A stretch of DNA of 64,000 nt from Amycolatopsis australiensis (lineage in GTDB: Bacteria; Actinomycetota; Actinomycetes; Mycobacteriales; Pseudonocardiaceae). Numbering within the stretch: position 1 is the first letter of the stretch; the number at the start of each line of letters is the position of its first letter. The notes beneath the pieces are model-generated. The model was not told where the DNA came from, searched no databases, and was given only the letters and a program-made list of their open reading frames with translations. Shown in pieces: positions 34,075 to 42,958 of the stretch. The position numbers and the translations under genes were made by a program. The DNA lies in assembly GCF_900119165.1 (NCBI RefSeq), contig NZ_FPJG01000006.1, forward strand, positions 1,612,001 to 1,676,000, in the 5' to 3' direction.

Positions 34075-35175
34075 TCAGCCGCCGAACCACGGCTCCTCGA
34101 TCGTGCGCGGCGGCGCCGACGTCCGCCCGACGCGCAGCTCGGTCGGCAGCGTGATCACCTTCGGTGCGCTCCGCTCGCCCGAGCTGAGCAGCAGCCGCCC
34201 GGCCGTCTTGCCCTTCTCCAGCACCGGCTGGTGGACCGTGGTGAGGCCGATCCGCTCGGCTTCGGCGATGCCGTCGAAACCGGTCACGGTCAGGTCCTGC
34301 GGCACCCGCAGCCCGCGCCGCTCGGCCTCGGCCATGGCGCCGAGCGCGAGGATGTCCGAGGTACAGATCACGGCCGTGATCTGCGGATACGCGTCGAGCA
34401 GCTGGCGGGCCGCGGACGCGCCGTCGTCCACCGTGTGGTCGAACCGCTCGACCACCGGGACACCCGCCCAGTCGACGCCCGCGGCCGAGAACGCCACGGC
34501 GAGCGCCTCCAGCCGGGTGCGCTGGACGTGGAAGTGGGCACCGCTCTGGCGGGCGGCCGACACGAAGTCGTCGTTGCGCTCGCGGGCCAGCCGCATGCAG
34601 ATCACGCCGACCTGCCGGTGGCCCAGCGTCACGAGGTGCTCGGCGATCTTGCCGACCGCGGCCGCGTCGTCCGGGCCGACGCGGTCGATCCCTTCGAGGC
34701 TCGGCTGGTCGATGATCACCGTCGGCACCGGCCGCTCCAGCACGGCGGCCAGGTGCGGGTCGTCGTCCGGCACGGAGTAGACGACGAACCCGTCGACACC
34801 CGCGCGGTGCACCGCGGCCACGTCTTCGCGGCCCGGGCTGGCCGGGACCAGGTGCAGGCCGACGCCGGCGTCTTCGCAGGCCAGCGCCAGTCCTTCGAGC
34901 ACGCCGACGGCGGCCGGGTCGCGGAAGGCGTAGGAGAGGTTCTCGGTGAGCAGCAGCCCGACCGCGCCCGCCTTGCGGGTGCGCAGCGAGCGGGCGACGG
35001 GGTCGGGTCCGGGGTAGCCCAGCCGCCGCGCGGTCTCGAGGACGCGGCGGCGCAGTTCGGGGGACAGCTGGTCCGGCCGGTTGTAGGCGTTGGACACCGT
35101 GGTCCTGGACACACCGAGCTCCGCCGCGAGCGACGCCAGTGTCGCCTGCCTCCGGGTGCGAATAGGACGGCCCAT
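34075..35175 (-). CDS. LacI-family transcriptional regulator
   Basis: A 366-aa repressor with N-terminal helix-turn-helix (TLASLAAELGVSRTTVSNAY, residues 11-30). The hinge helix and a periplasmic-binding-like sensor domain (about 65-340) follow, with the common GRLLL ending. ATG 35175 places the HTH at the normal distance from the N-terminus. The ligand is unknown and no sugar gene is adjacent. A palindrome just upstream (35181-35193) suits autoregulation. The divergent neighbour is a metal ABC transporter, an unusual partner for LacI. Confidence 0.88.
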   Translation of the reverse strand: MGRPIRTRRQATLASLAAELGVSRTTVSNAYNRPDQLSPELRRRVLETARRLGYPGPDPVARSLRTRKAGAVGLLLTENLSYAFRDPAAVGVLEGLALACEDAGVGLHLVPASPGREDVAAVHRAGVDGFVVYSVPDDDPHLAAVLERPVPTVIIDQPSLEGIDRVGPDDAAAVGKIAEHLVTLGHRQVGVICMRLARERNDDFVSAARQSGAHFHVQRTRLEALAVAFSAAGVDWAGVPVVERFDHTVDDGASAARQLLDAYPQITAVICTSDILALGAMAEAERRGLRVPQDLTVTGFDGIAEAERIGLTTVHQPVLEKGKTAGRLLLSSGERSAPKVITLPTELRVGRTSAPPRTIEEPWFGG

Positions 35176-35180
35176 CAGCA

Positions 35181-35193
35181 AACCGTAACGGTT
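35181..35193. promoter_or_regulatory. AACCGT-A-ACGGTT palindrome before lacI-type gene
   Basis: A perfect 6-bp inverted repeat with a single central base lies five bases upstream of the LacI-family ATG. It would cover the translation start region and is a plausible autoregulatory operator, although LacI sites usually have a central CG and even symmetry. Confidence 0.4.
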
Positions 35194-35314
35194 CAGATCG
35201 TTTTCCTGAAGAGACACCCCGCGTGGTCGATGTCTCGATCCGCATGCACGAAGACGCATACACCAAACCGGGATCGGATGACCAGGAAGTCATCCGGATG
35301 GGGTAAGGTGAATC

Positions 35315-35329
35315 TGACAACGGTTTCCA
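35315..35329. promoter_or_regulatory. Candidate Zur box
   Basis: TGACAACGGTTTCCA fits the palindromic pattern TGNNAA-N3-TTNNCA used by actinobacterial Zur, and it ends 24 bp before the start of the metal-binding lipoprotein gene. In the zinc-replete state Zur would shut the transporter off. Assigned by eye from a remembered consensus. Confidence 0.5.
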
Positions 35330-35353
35330 TTAGCGTCTGCAGGAGAGTCCTCG

Positions 35354-36262
35354 ATGAGATGCCGCACCAGGAGTGTGCTCGCCGCCGCTTCGGCCCTGTC
35401 CGTGTTCGCTCTGGCCGCGTGCTCCGGCGGGACGTCCGGCTCCGACGGCGGCGCGCAGCCCGGCGGCTCGGACCGGATCAAGGTCGTCGCCTCGACCGAC
35501 GTCTGGGGCAGCGTGGTCAGCGCCGTCGGCGGGGACAAGGTCGAGGTCAAGTCGATCATCCACGACCCGTCGGCCGACCCGCACTCGTACGAGACGACGG
35601 CGGACGACGCGCTCGCGGCCAAGGACGCGAAGCTGCTGCTGTCCAACGGCGGCGGCTACGACGAGTTCTTCGGCAAGCTCACCGCGCAGGCCGGTGACGC
35701 CAAGAAGCTGGTCGCCTACGACATCGCCGCGACCGGCGACGAGAACGAGCACGTCTGGTACGACCTGCCCGGCGTCGCGAAGGTCGCCGACCAGCTCGCG
35801 GCGCAGCTCGGCGAGCTGCAGCCGGCGTCGAAGCAGGTGTTCGCCGACAACGCGGCGGCCTTCAAGGCGAAGGCCGGCGCGCTGGAGAAGCGGCTCGGCG
35901 AGCTGGGCGCCACCCACCCCGGCACGAAGGTCGTCGTCACCGAGCCGGTCGCGCACTACCTGCTGGAGAGCGCGAAGATCACCGACGCGACGCCGAAGGC
36001 GTTCTCCGACGCCGTCGAGAACGACACCGACGTCCCGGCCGGCGCGGTGAACGAGTACAAGCAGCTCATCGCGACCAAGCAGGTCAAGGCGCTGATCAAC
36101 AACGCGCAGACGGTGACCCCGCTCACCCAGGACGTCGTCGCGCAGGCGAAGGCGGCCGGGATCGGGGTCGTCGACGTGACCGAGACGCTGCCCCAGGGTG
36201 TGACGGACTACATTGGCTGGATGACCGGGGAAGTCGACGAGCTGGCTGGGGCGTTGAAGTAG
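35354..36262 (+). CDS. Zinc/manganese ABC transporter substrate-binding lipoprotein
   Basis: A 302-aa cluster A-I (ZnuA/TroA-type) metal receptor. The lipobox is LAACSGG at about residues 20-26. Candidate metal ligands are the His of DPHSYE (near 78), EHVWYD (near 133) and VAHYLLES, plus an acidic residue near the C-terminus. It hands metal to the permease encoded two genes on. Three genes lie 2 and 4 bp apart and form an operon. A candidate Zur box upstream argues for zinc rather than manganese. Confidence 0.88.
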   Translation: MRCRTRSVLAAASALSVFALAACSGGTSGSDGGAQPGGSDRIKVVASTDVWGSVVSAVGGDKVEVKSIIHDPSADPHSYETTADDALAAKDAKLLLSNGGGYDEFFGKLTAQAGDAKKLVAYDIAATGDENEHVWYDLPGVAKVADQLAAQLGELQPASKQVFADNAAAFKAKAGALEKRLGELGATHPGTKVVVTEPVAHYLLESAKITDATPKAFSDAVENDTDVPAGAVNEYKQLIATKQVKALINNAQTVTPLTQDVVAQAKAAGIGVVDVTETLPQGVTDYIGWMTGEVDELAGALK

Positions 36263-36264
36263 CC

Positions 36265-37110
36265 ATGGCGCTCGTATCCGACGACGTACGCCCCGCGGTC
36301 CGGGTCCGCGGGGCGGGGCTGGCCTTCGGTCCCCGGACCCTCTGGTCGGGGCTGGACCTCGTCGTCGAGCCGGGCGAGTTCCTGGCCGTGCTCGGCCCCA
36401 ACGGCTCCGGCAAGAGCAGCCTGCTCAAGGCGTTGCTCGGCATGCAGGACCTGTCGGCGGGCACGGTCGAGATCGCCGGCGGCCGCCCGGGTGGCGCGAA
36501 CCGCAAGGTCGGCTACATCCCGCAGCAGCGCGCCATCGACGAGGCGCTGACCCTGCGCGGCGTCGACCTGGTCGGGCTGGGGCTCGACGGCCACCGCTGG
36601 GGGCCGGGCCTCTTCGGCATGGCGGCCCGGCGGCGCCGGGTCGCCGCGGCGGTCGCCGAAGTCGGGGCGACGGCGTACGCCAAGGAGCCGGTCGGACGGC
36701 TGTCCGGCGGCGAACAGCAGCGGCTGCGCGTGGCGCAGGCCCTGGTCGGGGACCCCGAGGTGCTGCTCTGCGACGAGCCGCTGCTGTCCCTGGACCTGGC
36801 GCACCAGCGCGCGATCAGCGAGCTGATCGACGCCCGGCGGCGTTCGGCGGGGACCGCGGTGCTGTTCGTGACGCACGAGATCAACCCGGTGCTGCCGTTC
36901 GTCGACCGCGTGCTGTACCTGGTCAACGGCCAGTTCCGGGTCGGCAAGCCGGACGAGGTCATGACCACCGAGACGCTGTCGCAGCTGTACGGCACCCGCG
37001 TCGAGGTGCTGAAGGTGGGTGGGCAGATCCACATCGCGGGCGCGCAGAGCGCGTTGTGCGAGGCCGAGCCGCACCACCACGAAGAAGACGTCGAAGAGCA
37101 AGTGGGCTGA
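36265..37110 (+). CDS. Zinc-type ABC transporter ATP-binding protein
   Basis: A 281-aa ATPase with Walker A GPNGSGKSSLLKAL near residue 44, signature LSGGEQQRLRVAQAL near 148 and Walker B VLLCDEPLLSLDL. The C-terminus carries a short His/Glu-rich tail (EPHHHEEDVEE), common in zinc transport proteins and possibly metal-sensing. It starts two bases after the receptor gene stop. Confidence 0.9.
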   Translation: MALVSDDVRPAVRVRGAGLAFGPRTLWSGLDLVVEPGEFLAVLGPNGSGKSSLLKALLGMQDLSAGTVEIAGGRPGGANRKVGYIPQQRAIDEALTLRGVDLVGLGLDGHRWGPGLFGMAARRRRVAAAVAEVGATAYAKEPVGRLSGGEQQRLRVAQALVGDPEVLLCDEPLLSLDLAHQRAISELIDARRRSAGTAVLFVTHEINPVLPFVDRVLYLVNGQFRVGKPDEVMTTETLSQLYGTRVEVLKVGGQIHIAGAQSALCEAEPHHHEEDVEEQVG

Positions 37111-37114
37111 AAGC

Positions 37115-37996
37115 GTGGACCTGTTCGACTTCGGCAAGACCTGGGACCTGGTCACGCAGCTCCCCGGCGTCCAGACGGCACTGCTGGCCGCGGCGGTCCT
37201 CGGCCTGGTGGCCGGGGTGATGGGGCCGCTGATCGTGACGCGGCGGATGTCGTTCGCGGTGCACGGGACGTCGGAGCTGGCCTTCACCGGCGGCGCGGCG
37301 GCCCTCCTGCTGGGCATCGGCGTCGAGTACGGCGCGCTGATCGGCGCGGTGGCGGCGGCGCTGCTGCTGGGCATCCTGGGCGCCCGCGACGCCGACCGCG
37401 ACTCGGTGATCGGCGTGATCCTGTCCTTCGGGCTCGGCATGGGCGTCCTGTTCCTGTCCTTCTACAAGGGACGGTCCGGGAACAAGTTCGGGATCCTCAC
37501 CGGCCAGATCATCACGATCGACTCGACGAACCTGACGTTGTTCGTCGTGTCGTCGGCTGTGGTGCTGGCGGTGCTGGCGCTGGTGTACCGGCCGCTGCTG
37601 TTCGCCTCGGTGGACCGGAACGTGGCCGTGGCGCGCGGGGTGCCGGTCAAGACCCTGACCGTGGTGTTCGCTCTTCTGGTCGGTGTTTCGACGGCGCTGA
37701 GCGTGAAGGTGGTCGGCTCGCTGCTGGTGGTGGCGTTGATGGTGACGCCGGCGGCCGCGGCGGCGCGCGTGACGGCGTCCCCCTGGAAGGCGACGGTGCT
37801 GTCGGTCGTGTTCGCCGAGGTGGCGGCGCTGGGCGGGATCGTGCTCTCGCTGGCCCCCGGCCTGCCGGTGAGCGCGTTCGTGACGGCGATTTCGTTCCTG
37901 ATCTACGTGGTGTGCCGGCTGATCGCGTGGCGGCGCGACCGCCGGACGCGGGTCCGTGCTCCGGCCCCGGCCCCGGACCTGGTCGCGGCGGTCTAA
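37115..37996 (+). CDS. Zinc-type ABC transporter permease
   Basis: A 293-aa integral membrane protein of the ZnuB/TroC family with about eight helices. Recognisable segments include GPLIVTRRMSFAVHGTSELA and the VKVVGSLLVVALMVTPAAAA core. The GTG start lies four bases after the ATPase stop. The stop overlaps that of the convergent DUF445 gene by four bases, so no terminator lies between the two operons. Confidence 0.9.
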   Translation: MDLFDFGKTWDLVTQLPGVQTALLAAAVLGLVAGVMGPLIVTRRMSFAVHGTSELAFTGGAAALLLGIGVEYGALIGAVAAALLLGILGARDADRDSVIGVILSFGLGMGVLFLSFYKGRSGNKFGILTGQIITIDSTNLTLFVVSSAVVLAVLALVYRPLLFASVDRNVAVARGVPVKTLTVVFALLVGVSTALSVKVVGSLLVVALMVTPAAAAARVTASPWKATVLSVVFAEVAALGGIVLSLAPGLPVSAFVTAISFLIYVVCRLIAWRRDRRTRVRAPAPAPDLVAAV

Positions 37997-39201
37997 CCCA
38001 GCATCAGCAGGACCTGCAGCTCGCCGACGACGAATCCGATCACGCCGCCGACCGCGATCAGCTTCCACTCGTCCTGCCGGAACGCCGGCCGCAGCAGGCC
38101 TTCGAACTCCAGCGGGGTCAGGGCGAGCATCCGCTGCTCGATCACCTTCGCGACGTCCATCGCCTCGGTCAGGTAGCCCTCGGCGTACCGGGCCGTGTCC
38201 GGCAGCTGCTCCAGCGCCTTCCGGGCCGCCGCGCGCTTCAGCTCGCGCAGCCGTGTCGCGCCCACCGTCCGGGCCAGTGGCAGCTGCGTGTCGACGGCTT
38301 CCGAGACCAGGTGCTCGACGATGGCCGCCAGCCGGTCGGCGCGCGGGCCGCGCAGGACGGCGTCGAGGAGGTTCTGGACGGTCAGCACCTCGTTGGCGAT
38401 CAGCTCGCCGTACTGGCGCGCCACCTCCGCGCGCCGCCGCTGGAACTTGCCCTGGAAGATCACCCGGCCGACGCGGACCGGCTCGCGCGGCACGAAGATC
38501 AGCTTGATCGCCAGCCAGTCGGTGAACAGCCCGATCGCGCCGCCGAAGATCGGCAGCACCCACGGCTCGCGCGTCAGCGCCCACACCACCGTCTGGACCA
38601 CGCCGAGCCCGAAGCCGAAGTAGACGCCCATCCGGGCGATGAACGCCATCTCCGGCCGGGACGTCTCGCGGATCAGCCGGACCAGCAGCGCACGGTCGCG
38701 GGTGAGCCGCTGGACCGTCATGTGCTGGACGTCGAGCACTTCGTCGAGGTTTTCGCGGACGTCGTCGACGAACTCCCGCACCAGCCGCGGCGCCGACGCC
38801 TGGACCTGCTTGATCAGCATCTCCTGCGCGAGCGTCGGCAGGACCTCCCACAGCCGCGGGTGGTGCTCGGCGAGCACCTCGCGGGCGATGTGGTCGACCG
38901 CGCGCAGCAGCGGCTGCTCCAGCTCGCTCGTGATGATCACCGGGTCGATGCGGTCGAAGATCTCGCGCACGTCGAGGAGGTTGGCCGTCAGCAGCTCGGT
39001 CGCGACCGCGGCCATGCGCCCGCCGTGCTTGGGGACGACGCCCTGCCAGCCCAGCAGCGGCGGGATGCCGACGAAGTCCAGCGGCCGGAACATCATCTCG
39101 ATGGCGACGCGCTTGGTGACGTACCCGATCAGCGCGGCGACGAACGGCATCGCCGCGTAGAGCGGCCAGTGCAGCGCGAGGTCGGCCAGGACCGCGTCCA
39201 T
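37993..39201 (-). CDS. DUF445 membrane protein (copy 2)
   Basis: A 402-aa protein of the DUF445 family. It has an N-terminal membrane segment followed by GYVTKRVAIEMMFRPLDF, a central helix pair (VYFGFGLGVVQTVVWALT) with FTDWLAIKLIF, and a C-terminal membrane helix. The family is widespread and of unknown function; the domain resembles tubular lipid-binding proteins in some predictions. ATG 39201 follows GGGGAGG. It lies 41 bp after a paralogue, so the pair arose by tandem duplication. Confidence 0.85.
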   Translation of the reverse strand: MDAVLADLALHWPLYAAMPFVAALIGYVTKRVAIEMMFRPLDFVGIPPLLGWQGVVPKHGGRMAAVATELLTANLLDVREIFDRIDPVIITSELEQPLLRAVDHIAREVLAEHHPRLWEVLPTLAQEMLIKQVQASAPRLVREFVDDVRENLDEVLDVQHMTVQRLTRDRALLVRLIRETSRPEMAFIARMGVYFGFGLGVVQTVVWALTREPWVLPIFGGAIGLFTDWLAIKLIFVPREPVRVGRVIFQGKFQRRRAEVARQYGELIANEVLTVQNLLDAVLRGPRADRLAAIVEHLVSEAVDTQLPLARTVGATRLRELKRAAARKALEQLPDTARYAEGYLTEAMDVAKVIEQRMLALTPLEFEGLLRPAFRQDEWKLIAVGGVIGFVVGELQVLLMLG

Positions 39202-39242
39202 GCCGACCTCCCCTCGCAGTGCCGAAAGCGAAACCGTACCGG

Positions 39243-40454
39243 CTACCCGAGCAGGGCGAGCACCTGCAGTTCCCCGACGAGCCCGCCGATCACCGCGCCC
39301 ACGGCGATCAGCTTCCACTCGTCCTGGCGGAACGCCGGCCGCAGCAGCTGCTCGAATTCGAGCGCGCTCAGCCGCCGCATCCGGTCGACGATCGTGTTGC
39401 GCACGTCGAGGGCGTTGACCGCGTAGTCCTCGGCGTACCGGATCGTCTCCGGGACGCGCTCCGCGGCCTTCGCCGCCGCCGTCCGCTTCATCTCCTGGAA
39501 CTTCTTCGTGCCGACGGCGATGGCGACGAACGGCTTGACGACGCTCGCCTGCGCGTCGATCGTCTTCTGCACCTCGCGGGTGATCATCGCGAACAGCCGG
39601 TCGGACTTCGGCCCGCGCAGCACGGCTTCGAGCAGGTTCGGGATGGTGATGATCTCGCGCGCGATCATGTCGCCGTAGTCGGCGGCGACCTGGTGGCGGC
39701 GCTTCTGGAAGATGCCCTGCCAGGTGTAGAGGCCGAAGAACCGGCGCGGCTCGCGCGGCAGGAAGATCATCTTCAGCGCCAGCCAGTCGGTGAACCAGCC
39801 GATGCCGAGGCCGAACAGCGGCAGCACGATCGGTGAGCGCGTCAGCGTCCACACGACCAGCTGCACGCAGCCCAGGACGAACCCGAACCAGATGCCCGAG
39901 CGGGCGATGAACCGCATCTCGGGCCGCGAGATGTCCCGGATCAGCCGGTTGAGCAGCGCCTTGTCGCGGACGAGGTTCGTCACGACCATGTGCTTGAGGT
40001 CGAGGACGTCCTCGATGTGGTCGGCGATCTCGCGCATGATCTTGGTGATCGCCTTCGGCGCCTCGGCCTGGACGCGCTTGAGCAGCAGCTGCTGGGCGCC
40101 GTTCGGCAGGACCTCCCACAGCCGCGGCTGGTAGGTCTCCATGACCTCGCGGGTGACGTCCTCGACGACCCGCAGCAGCGGCTGCTCGATCTCCTTCGCG
40201 ACCTGCGCCGGGTCGAGCCGGGCGAAGATCTCCTTCGGGTCGACGAGGTTGGTCGTCAGCATCTCGGTGGCGGTCGCGGCCATGCGCTCGGCGTTCGCCG
40301 GCAGCACGCCCTGCCAGCCGAGGAACGGCTTGATCCCGACGAACTCGAGCGGCCGGAACATCATCTCGATGGCGACGCGCTTGGTGACGTAGCCGATGAG
40401 CGCCGCGATGAACGGCATGGTGACGTACACCTGCCAGTGCGTGCCGAAGTCCAC
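39243..40454 (-). CDS. DUF445 membrane protein (copy 1)
   Basis: A 403-aa paralogue of the next gene, colinear with it over the whole length (GYVTKRVAIEMMFRPLEF, FTDWLALKMIFLPREP, LRPAFRQDEWKLIAVG). The shared ends AFRQDEWKLIAVG and GELQVL are nearly identical, whereas the middles have diverged. Conservation of both copies suggests two different roles or a hetero-oligomer. GTG 40454 is the likely start. Divergent from the DivIVA-like gene. Confidence 0.85.
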   Translation of the reverse strand: MDFGTHWQVYVTMPFIAALIGYVTKRVAIEMMFRPLEFVGIKPFLGWQGVLPANAERMAATATEMLTTNLVDPKEIFARLDPAQVAKEIEQPLLRVVEDVTREVMETYQPRLWEVLPNGAQQLLLKRVQAEAPKAITKIMREIADHIEDVLDLKHMVVTNLVRDKALLNRLIRDISRPEMRFIARSGIWFGFVLGCVQLVVWTLTRSPIVLPLFGLGIGWFTDWLALKMIFLPREPRRFFGLYTWQGIFQKRRHQVAADYGDMIAREIITIPNLLEAVLRGPKSDRLFAMITREVQKTIDAQASVVKPFVAIAVGTKKFQEMKRTAAAKAAERVPETIRYAEDYAVNALDVRNTIVDRMRRLSALEFEQLLRPAFRQDEWKLIAVGAVIGGLVGELQVLALLG

Positions 40455-40603
40455 TCGGCGGCCTCCCCGTGTCGCTTGCCGCGAACGTTAGCCGCTCGGT
40501 CCGGACCAGCGCGGAATGCCATGCGTCACGGGGGGTTGCCGAAATCGTGATGCATCCTTTTGGCGGTACGTCTGCCCGGTCCCCGGCTCATTAAGGTGGC
40601 CCG

Positions 40604-41473
40604 ATGGTCGCGCCTGAGAAGCCCCAGCCCGCCCCCAAAACCGCCCAGTTCGCCGTGGGTGTCCGCGGCTACAACCAGCGTCAGGTCGACGAACGCCTCG
40701 CCGAGCTGACCAAGGAGCTGCGCGAGACGTCCCGAAGCCGCGACGAATCCGTCGCGACGGCCGCGGACCTCTCGAAGGCTCTCGCGTACGCGCAGAAGGA
40801 GCTGTCCGAGACGAAGGCCGCCCTGGCCAGGATGAGTTCGAGCCCGTCCGGCGCGGGCGCGATGGCCGAGCGCGTCCGGATGATGATGCAGCTGGCGGAG
40901 GAGGAGATCGCCGACCTGCGGGCGGCGGCGGAAGCCGACGCGGCGTCGACCCGCGAGCAGGCCGACAAGTACGCGCACGAGACCCGCCGCACGGCCGACA
41001 AGCTGGCGAAGGACGCGGAGGAGGAGCGCGCCCGCCTGCTGCAGGACGCGAAGGCCGAGATCGAGAAGCTGAACGCGGCGGCGGGCGCGAAACGCGTCGA
41101 GCTGGCGGCGGCGGCCGAGCGGGCCCGCAAGGAAGCGGACGCGAAGGCCGAAGCCGAGGCGGCGGCCGCGCGGGCCGAAGCGGACCGGGCGGCTTCGGCG
41201 GAGCTGGCCCGCCGCAAGAAGGAGTTCGAAGAGGAGTTCGCCCGCAAGAAGCAGGAGACGGAGGCGGCACTGGCGGACGCCCGCGCCAAGCAGGCCTCGG
41301 CGGAGCAGAACCGCAAGCTGGCCCTGGACCTGCGGACGAAGGTGGCCGAGCGGATAGCGGCAACGGACGCGGCGGTCCAGGAGGCGATGCGGCTGCTGGC
41401 CCCGATCGAGGAGGGTCCGGCCGACGGGGACCGCAAGCCGGCCCCGGCGCCGAAGACTCCGGCGAAGGCGTAG
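40604..41473 (+). CDS. DivIVA-like coiled-coil protein
   Basis: A 289-aa protein with a short N-terminal DivIVA-type membrane/curvature motif (AQFAVGVRGYNQRQVDERLA near residues 14-33), then an almost continuous Ala/Glu/Lys/Arg coiled coil to about 265. A Pro/Ala tail ends it. This architecture fits Wag31/Scy/FilP-type cytoskeletal proteins that organise polar growth in actinobacteria. It is shorter than Scy and lacks the long linker of Wag31. Likely a polar scaffold; the partner is unknown. Confidence 0.78.
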   Translation: MVAPEKPQPAPKTAQFAVGVRGYNQRQVDERLAELTKELRETSRSRDESVATAADLSKALAYAQKELSETKAALARMSSSPSGAGAMAERVRMMMQLAEEEIADLRAAAEADAASTREQADKYAHETRRTADKLAKDAEEERARLLQDAKAEIEKLNAAAGAKRVELAAAAERARKEADAKAEAEAAAARAEADRAASAELARRKKEFEEEFARKKQETEAALADARAKQASAEQNRKLALDLRTKVAERIAATDAAVQEAMRLLAPIEEGPADGDRKPAPAPKTPAKA

Positions 41474-41566
41474 CTCACCCGGCCGGGGAGGTGGCCGAAG
41501 CTCGTGGGTGGCTGGCAGTCTGCACAGCAGCCGCCTGATCACTCACGAGACGAAACGGGACCCGCC

Positions 41567-42217
41567 ATGATCCTCGAGACCGAGCGGGCCGCCGTGTGCG
41601 CCTACGCTCGCCGGATGGCCGGGGACGGCCTCGTCGTCGGGACCTCCGGGAACGTCTCCGTGCGTGCCGGTGATCTCGTCGCCGTCACCCCCACCGGGGT
41701 CGCCTACTCCGCGATGACGCCCGCCGACATCCCGGTCGTCGACCTCGGCGGCCAGGTCGTCGACGGCTCGCTCAAGCCGACCAGCGAGCTGCCCATGCAC
41801 CTTTCCGTGTACTGGGACGCGCGTGACCCCGACGGTGAACCCGTCACCGCCGTCGTCCACACGCATGCGCCGCACGCCACCGCCGTCTCGACGCTCGTGC
41901 GGGAGGTTCCGCCCGTCCACTACGTCCTCGCCACGATCGGCCCCTCGGTGCGCGTCGCCCGCTACGCGACCTACGGCACGCCCGACCTCGCCGCCGCCGT
42001 GCTCGAGGCGCTCGACGGGCGCCGTGGCTGTCTCATGGCCAACCACGGCACCCTGACCTACGGCGACGGCCTCGAGGCCGCCTACCACCGGGCCCAGCAG
42101 CTCGAGTGGGCGTGCCGCGTCTGGCTGCTCGCGCAGAGCGCCGGGCGGCCCGCCCTGCTGCCGCCGTCCGAGATCGCCGACGTCGTCGACCGGCTGCGCG
42201 GCTACGGTCAGGACTAG
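41567..42217 (+). CDS. Class II aldolase/adducin-family protein
   Basis: A 216-aa protein resembling L-fuculose-phosphate aldolase. Zinc ligands are expected in HTHAPHA (near 94) and the His of MANHGT (near 154). The catalytic Glu is in PTSELPMH near residue 73, and the GTSGNVSVR phosphate loop near 28 is intact. The substrate is probably a sugar phosphate, not identifiable here. The stop overlaps the convergent HD-domain gene by four bases. Confidence 0.88.
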   Translation: MILETERAAVCAYARRMAGDGLVVGTSGNVSVRAGDLVAVTPTGVAYSAMTPADIPVVDLGGQVVDGSLKPTSELPMHLSVYWDARDPDGEPVTAVVHTHAPHATAVSTLVREVPPVHYVLATIGPSVRVARYATYGTPDLAAAVLEALDGRRGCLMANHGTLTYGDGLEAAYHRAQQLEWACRVWLLAQSAGRPALLPPSEIADVVDRLRGYGQD

Positions 42218-42885
42218 GACGCCAGCGCGTCGACCGCGTGCACCGCGTCCAGCAGCTCCGCCACCGTCGGGTCGTCGACGGCCTCCTTGATGCACTGCCA
42301 CAGCTGCAGGTTCGCCATCGCCCAGCGCGAGTACGTCGCCGCGGCCTCCGGGTTGTAGAAGTAGTAGCCCTCGTCGTGGACGTCGCACTGCTCGCCGACG
42401 ATCTTGTGCGCCAGCTCGCGCAGGCTCAGCCCGTTCTCGCGCAGGTACCGGTGCGCGAGCACCACCGGCGTCACCGGCAGCGCCTTGAACAGCGTGTCGG
42501 CGTCGCTCAGCGCCTGCGCTTCCAGCGAAATGTCACGGCCGCGCGTGGCCATTTCGGCCTCGTCGACGATTTCGTCGATCCAGCGCGCGACGTCCGAAGG
42601 CACGCCGCACTCCGCGAGGATCTCCAGGCGCAGGCTCTGCCCCGCCGCGGCCGGCGAGTTGCGGAGCACCAGGTAGTTGACGTCGTGCACCAGCGCCGCC
42701 ACTTCGACCACGGCGCGGTCTGCCCCGTTGTGCTGGGCGAAGCCGACCGCTTTCGCGCGGACGAAGCTCACGTGGTGCCAGCCGTGGAACTGCAGCCGTT
42801 CCGCGTGGCGGCGGCAGAGCCGGTGCACCCGGTTTTCGACGGCGTCGACGATCCCCTGGTCGATCGTGCTTTCCTGCGTGCGCAT
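42214..42885 (-). CDS. HD-domain phosphohydrolase
   Basis: A 223-aa protein with the HD metal motif: His in HGWHHVSFV (near 34-42), the HD pair in ALVHDVNY (near 67) and Asp in SDADTLFKAL (near 127). Such proteins hydrolyse nucleotides or phosphodiesters. The N-terminal position of the first His and the absence of a regulatory domain suit a small nucleotide phosphohydrolase. Substrate unknown. Its ATG is followed upstream by a 73-bp gap with no clear signal. Confidence 0.8.
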   Translation of the reverse strand: MRTQESTIDQGIVDAVENRVHRLCRRHAERLQFHGWHHVSFVRAKAVGFAQHNGADRAVVEVAALVHDVNYLVLRNSPAAAGQSLRLEILAECGVPSDVARWIDEIVDEAEMATRGRDISLEAQALSDADTLFKALPVTPVVLAHRYLRENGLSLRELAHKIVGEQCDVHDEGYYFYNPEAAATYSRWAMANLQLWQCIKEAVDDPTVAELLDAVHAVDALAS

Positions 42886-42958
42886 ACACCTCTCCCATCC
42901 CGGCCGTGGTGTTCAGACGGGTGGAGTAATGGTAAGCGCCGCTGACGCCGGTGTGTAG

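Noticed and set aside
41474..41566. Possible tRNA or small RNA in short gaps (also 44614-44768, 53532-53772)
   Set aside because: No cloverleaf, T-loop GGTTCGAATC-type motif or strong promoter-terminator pair could be found by eye.
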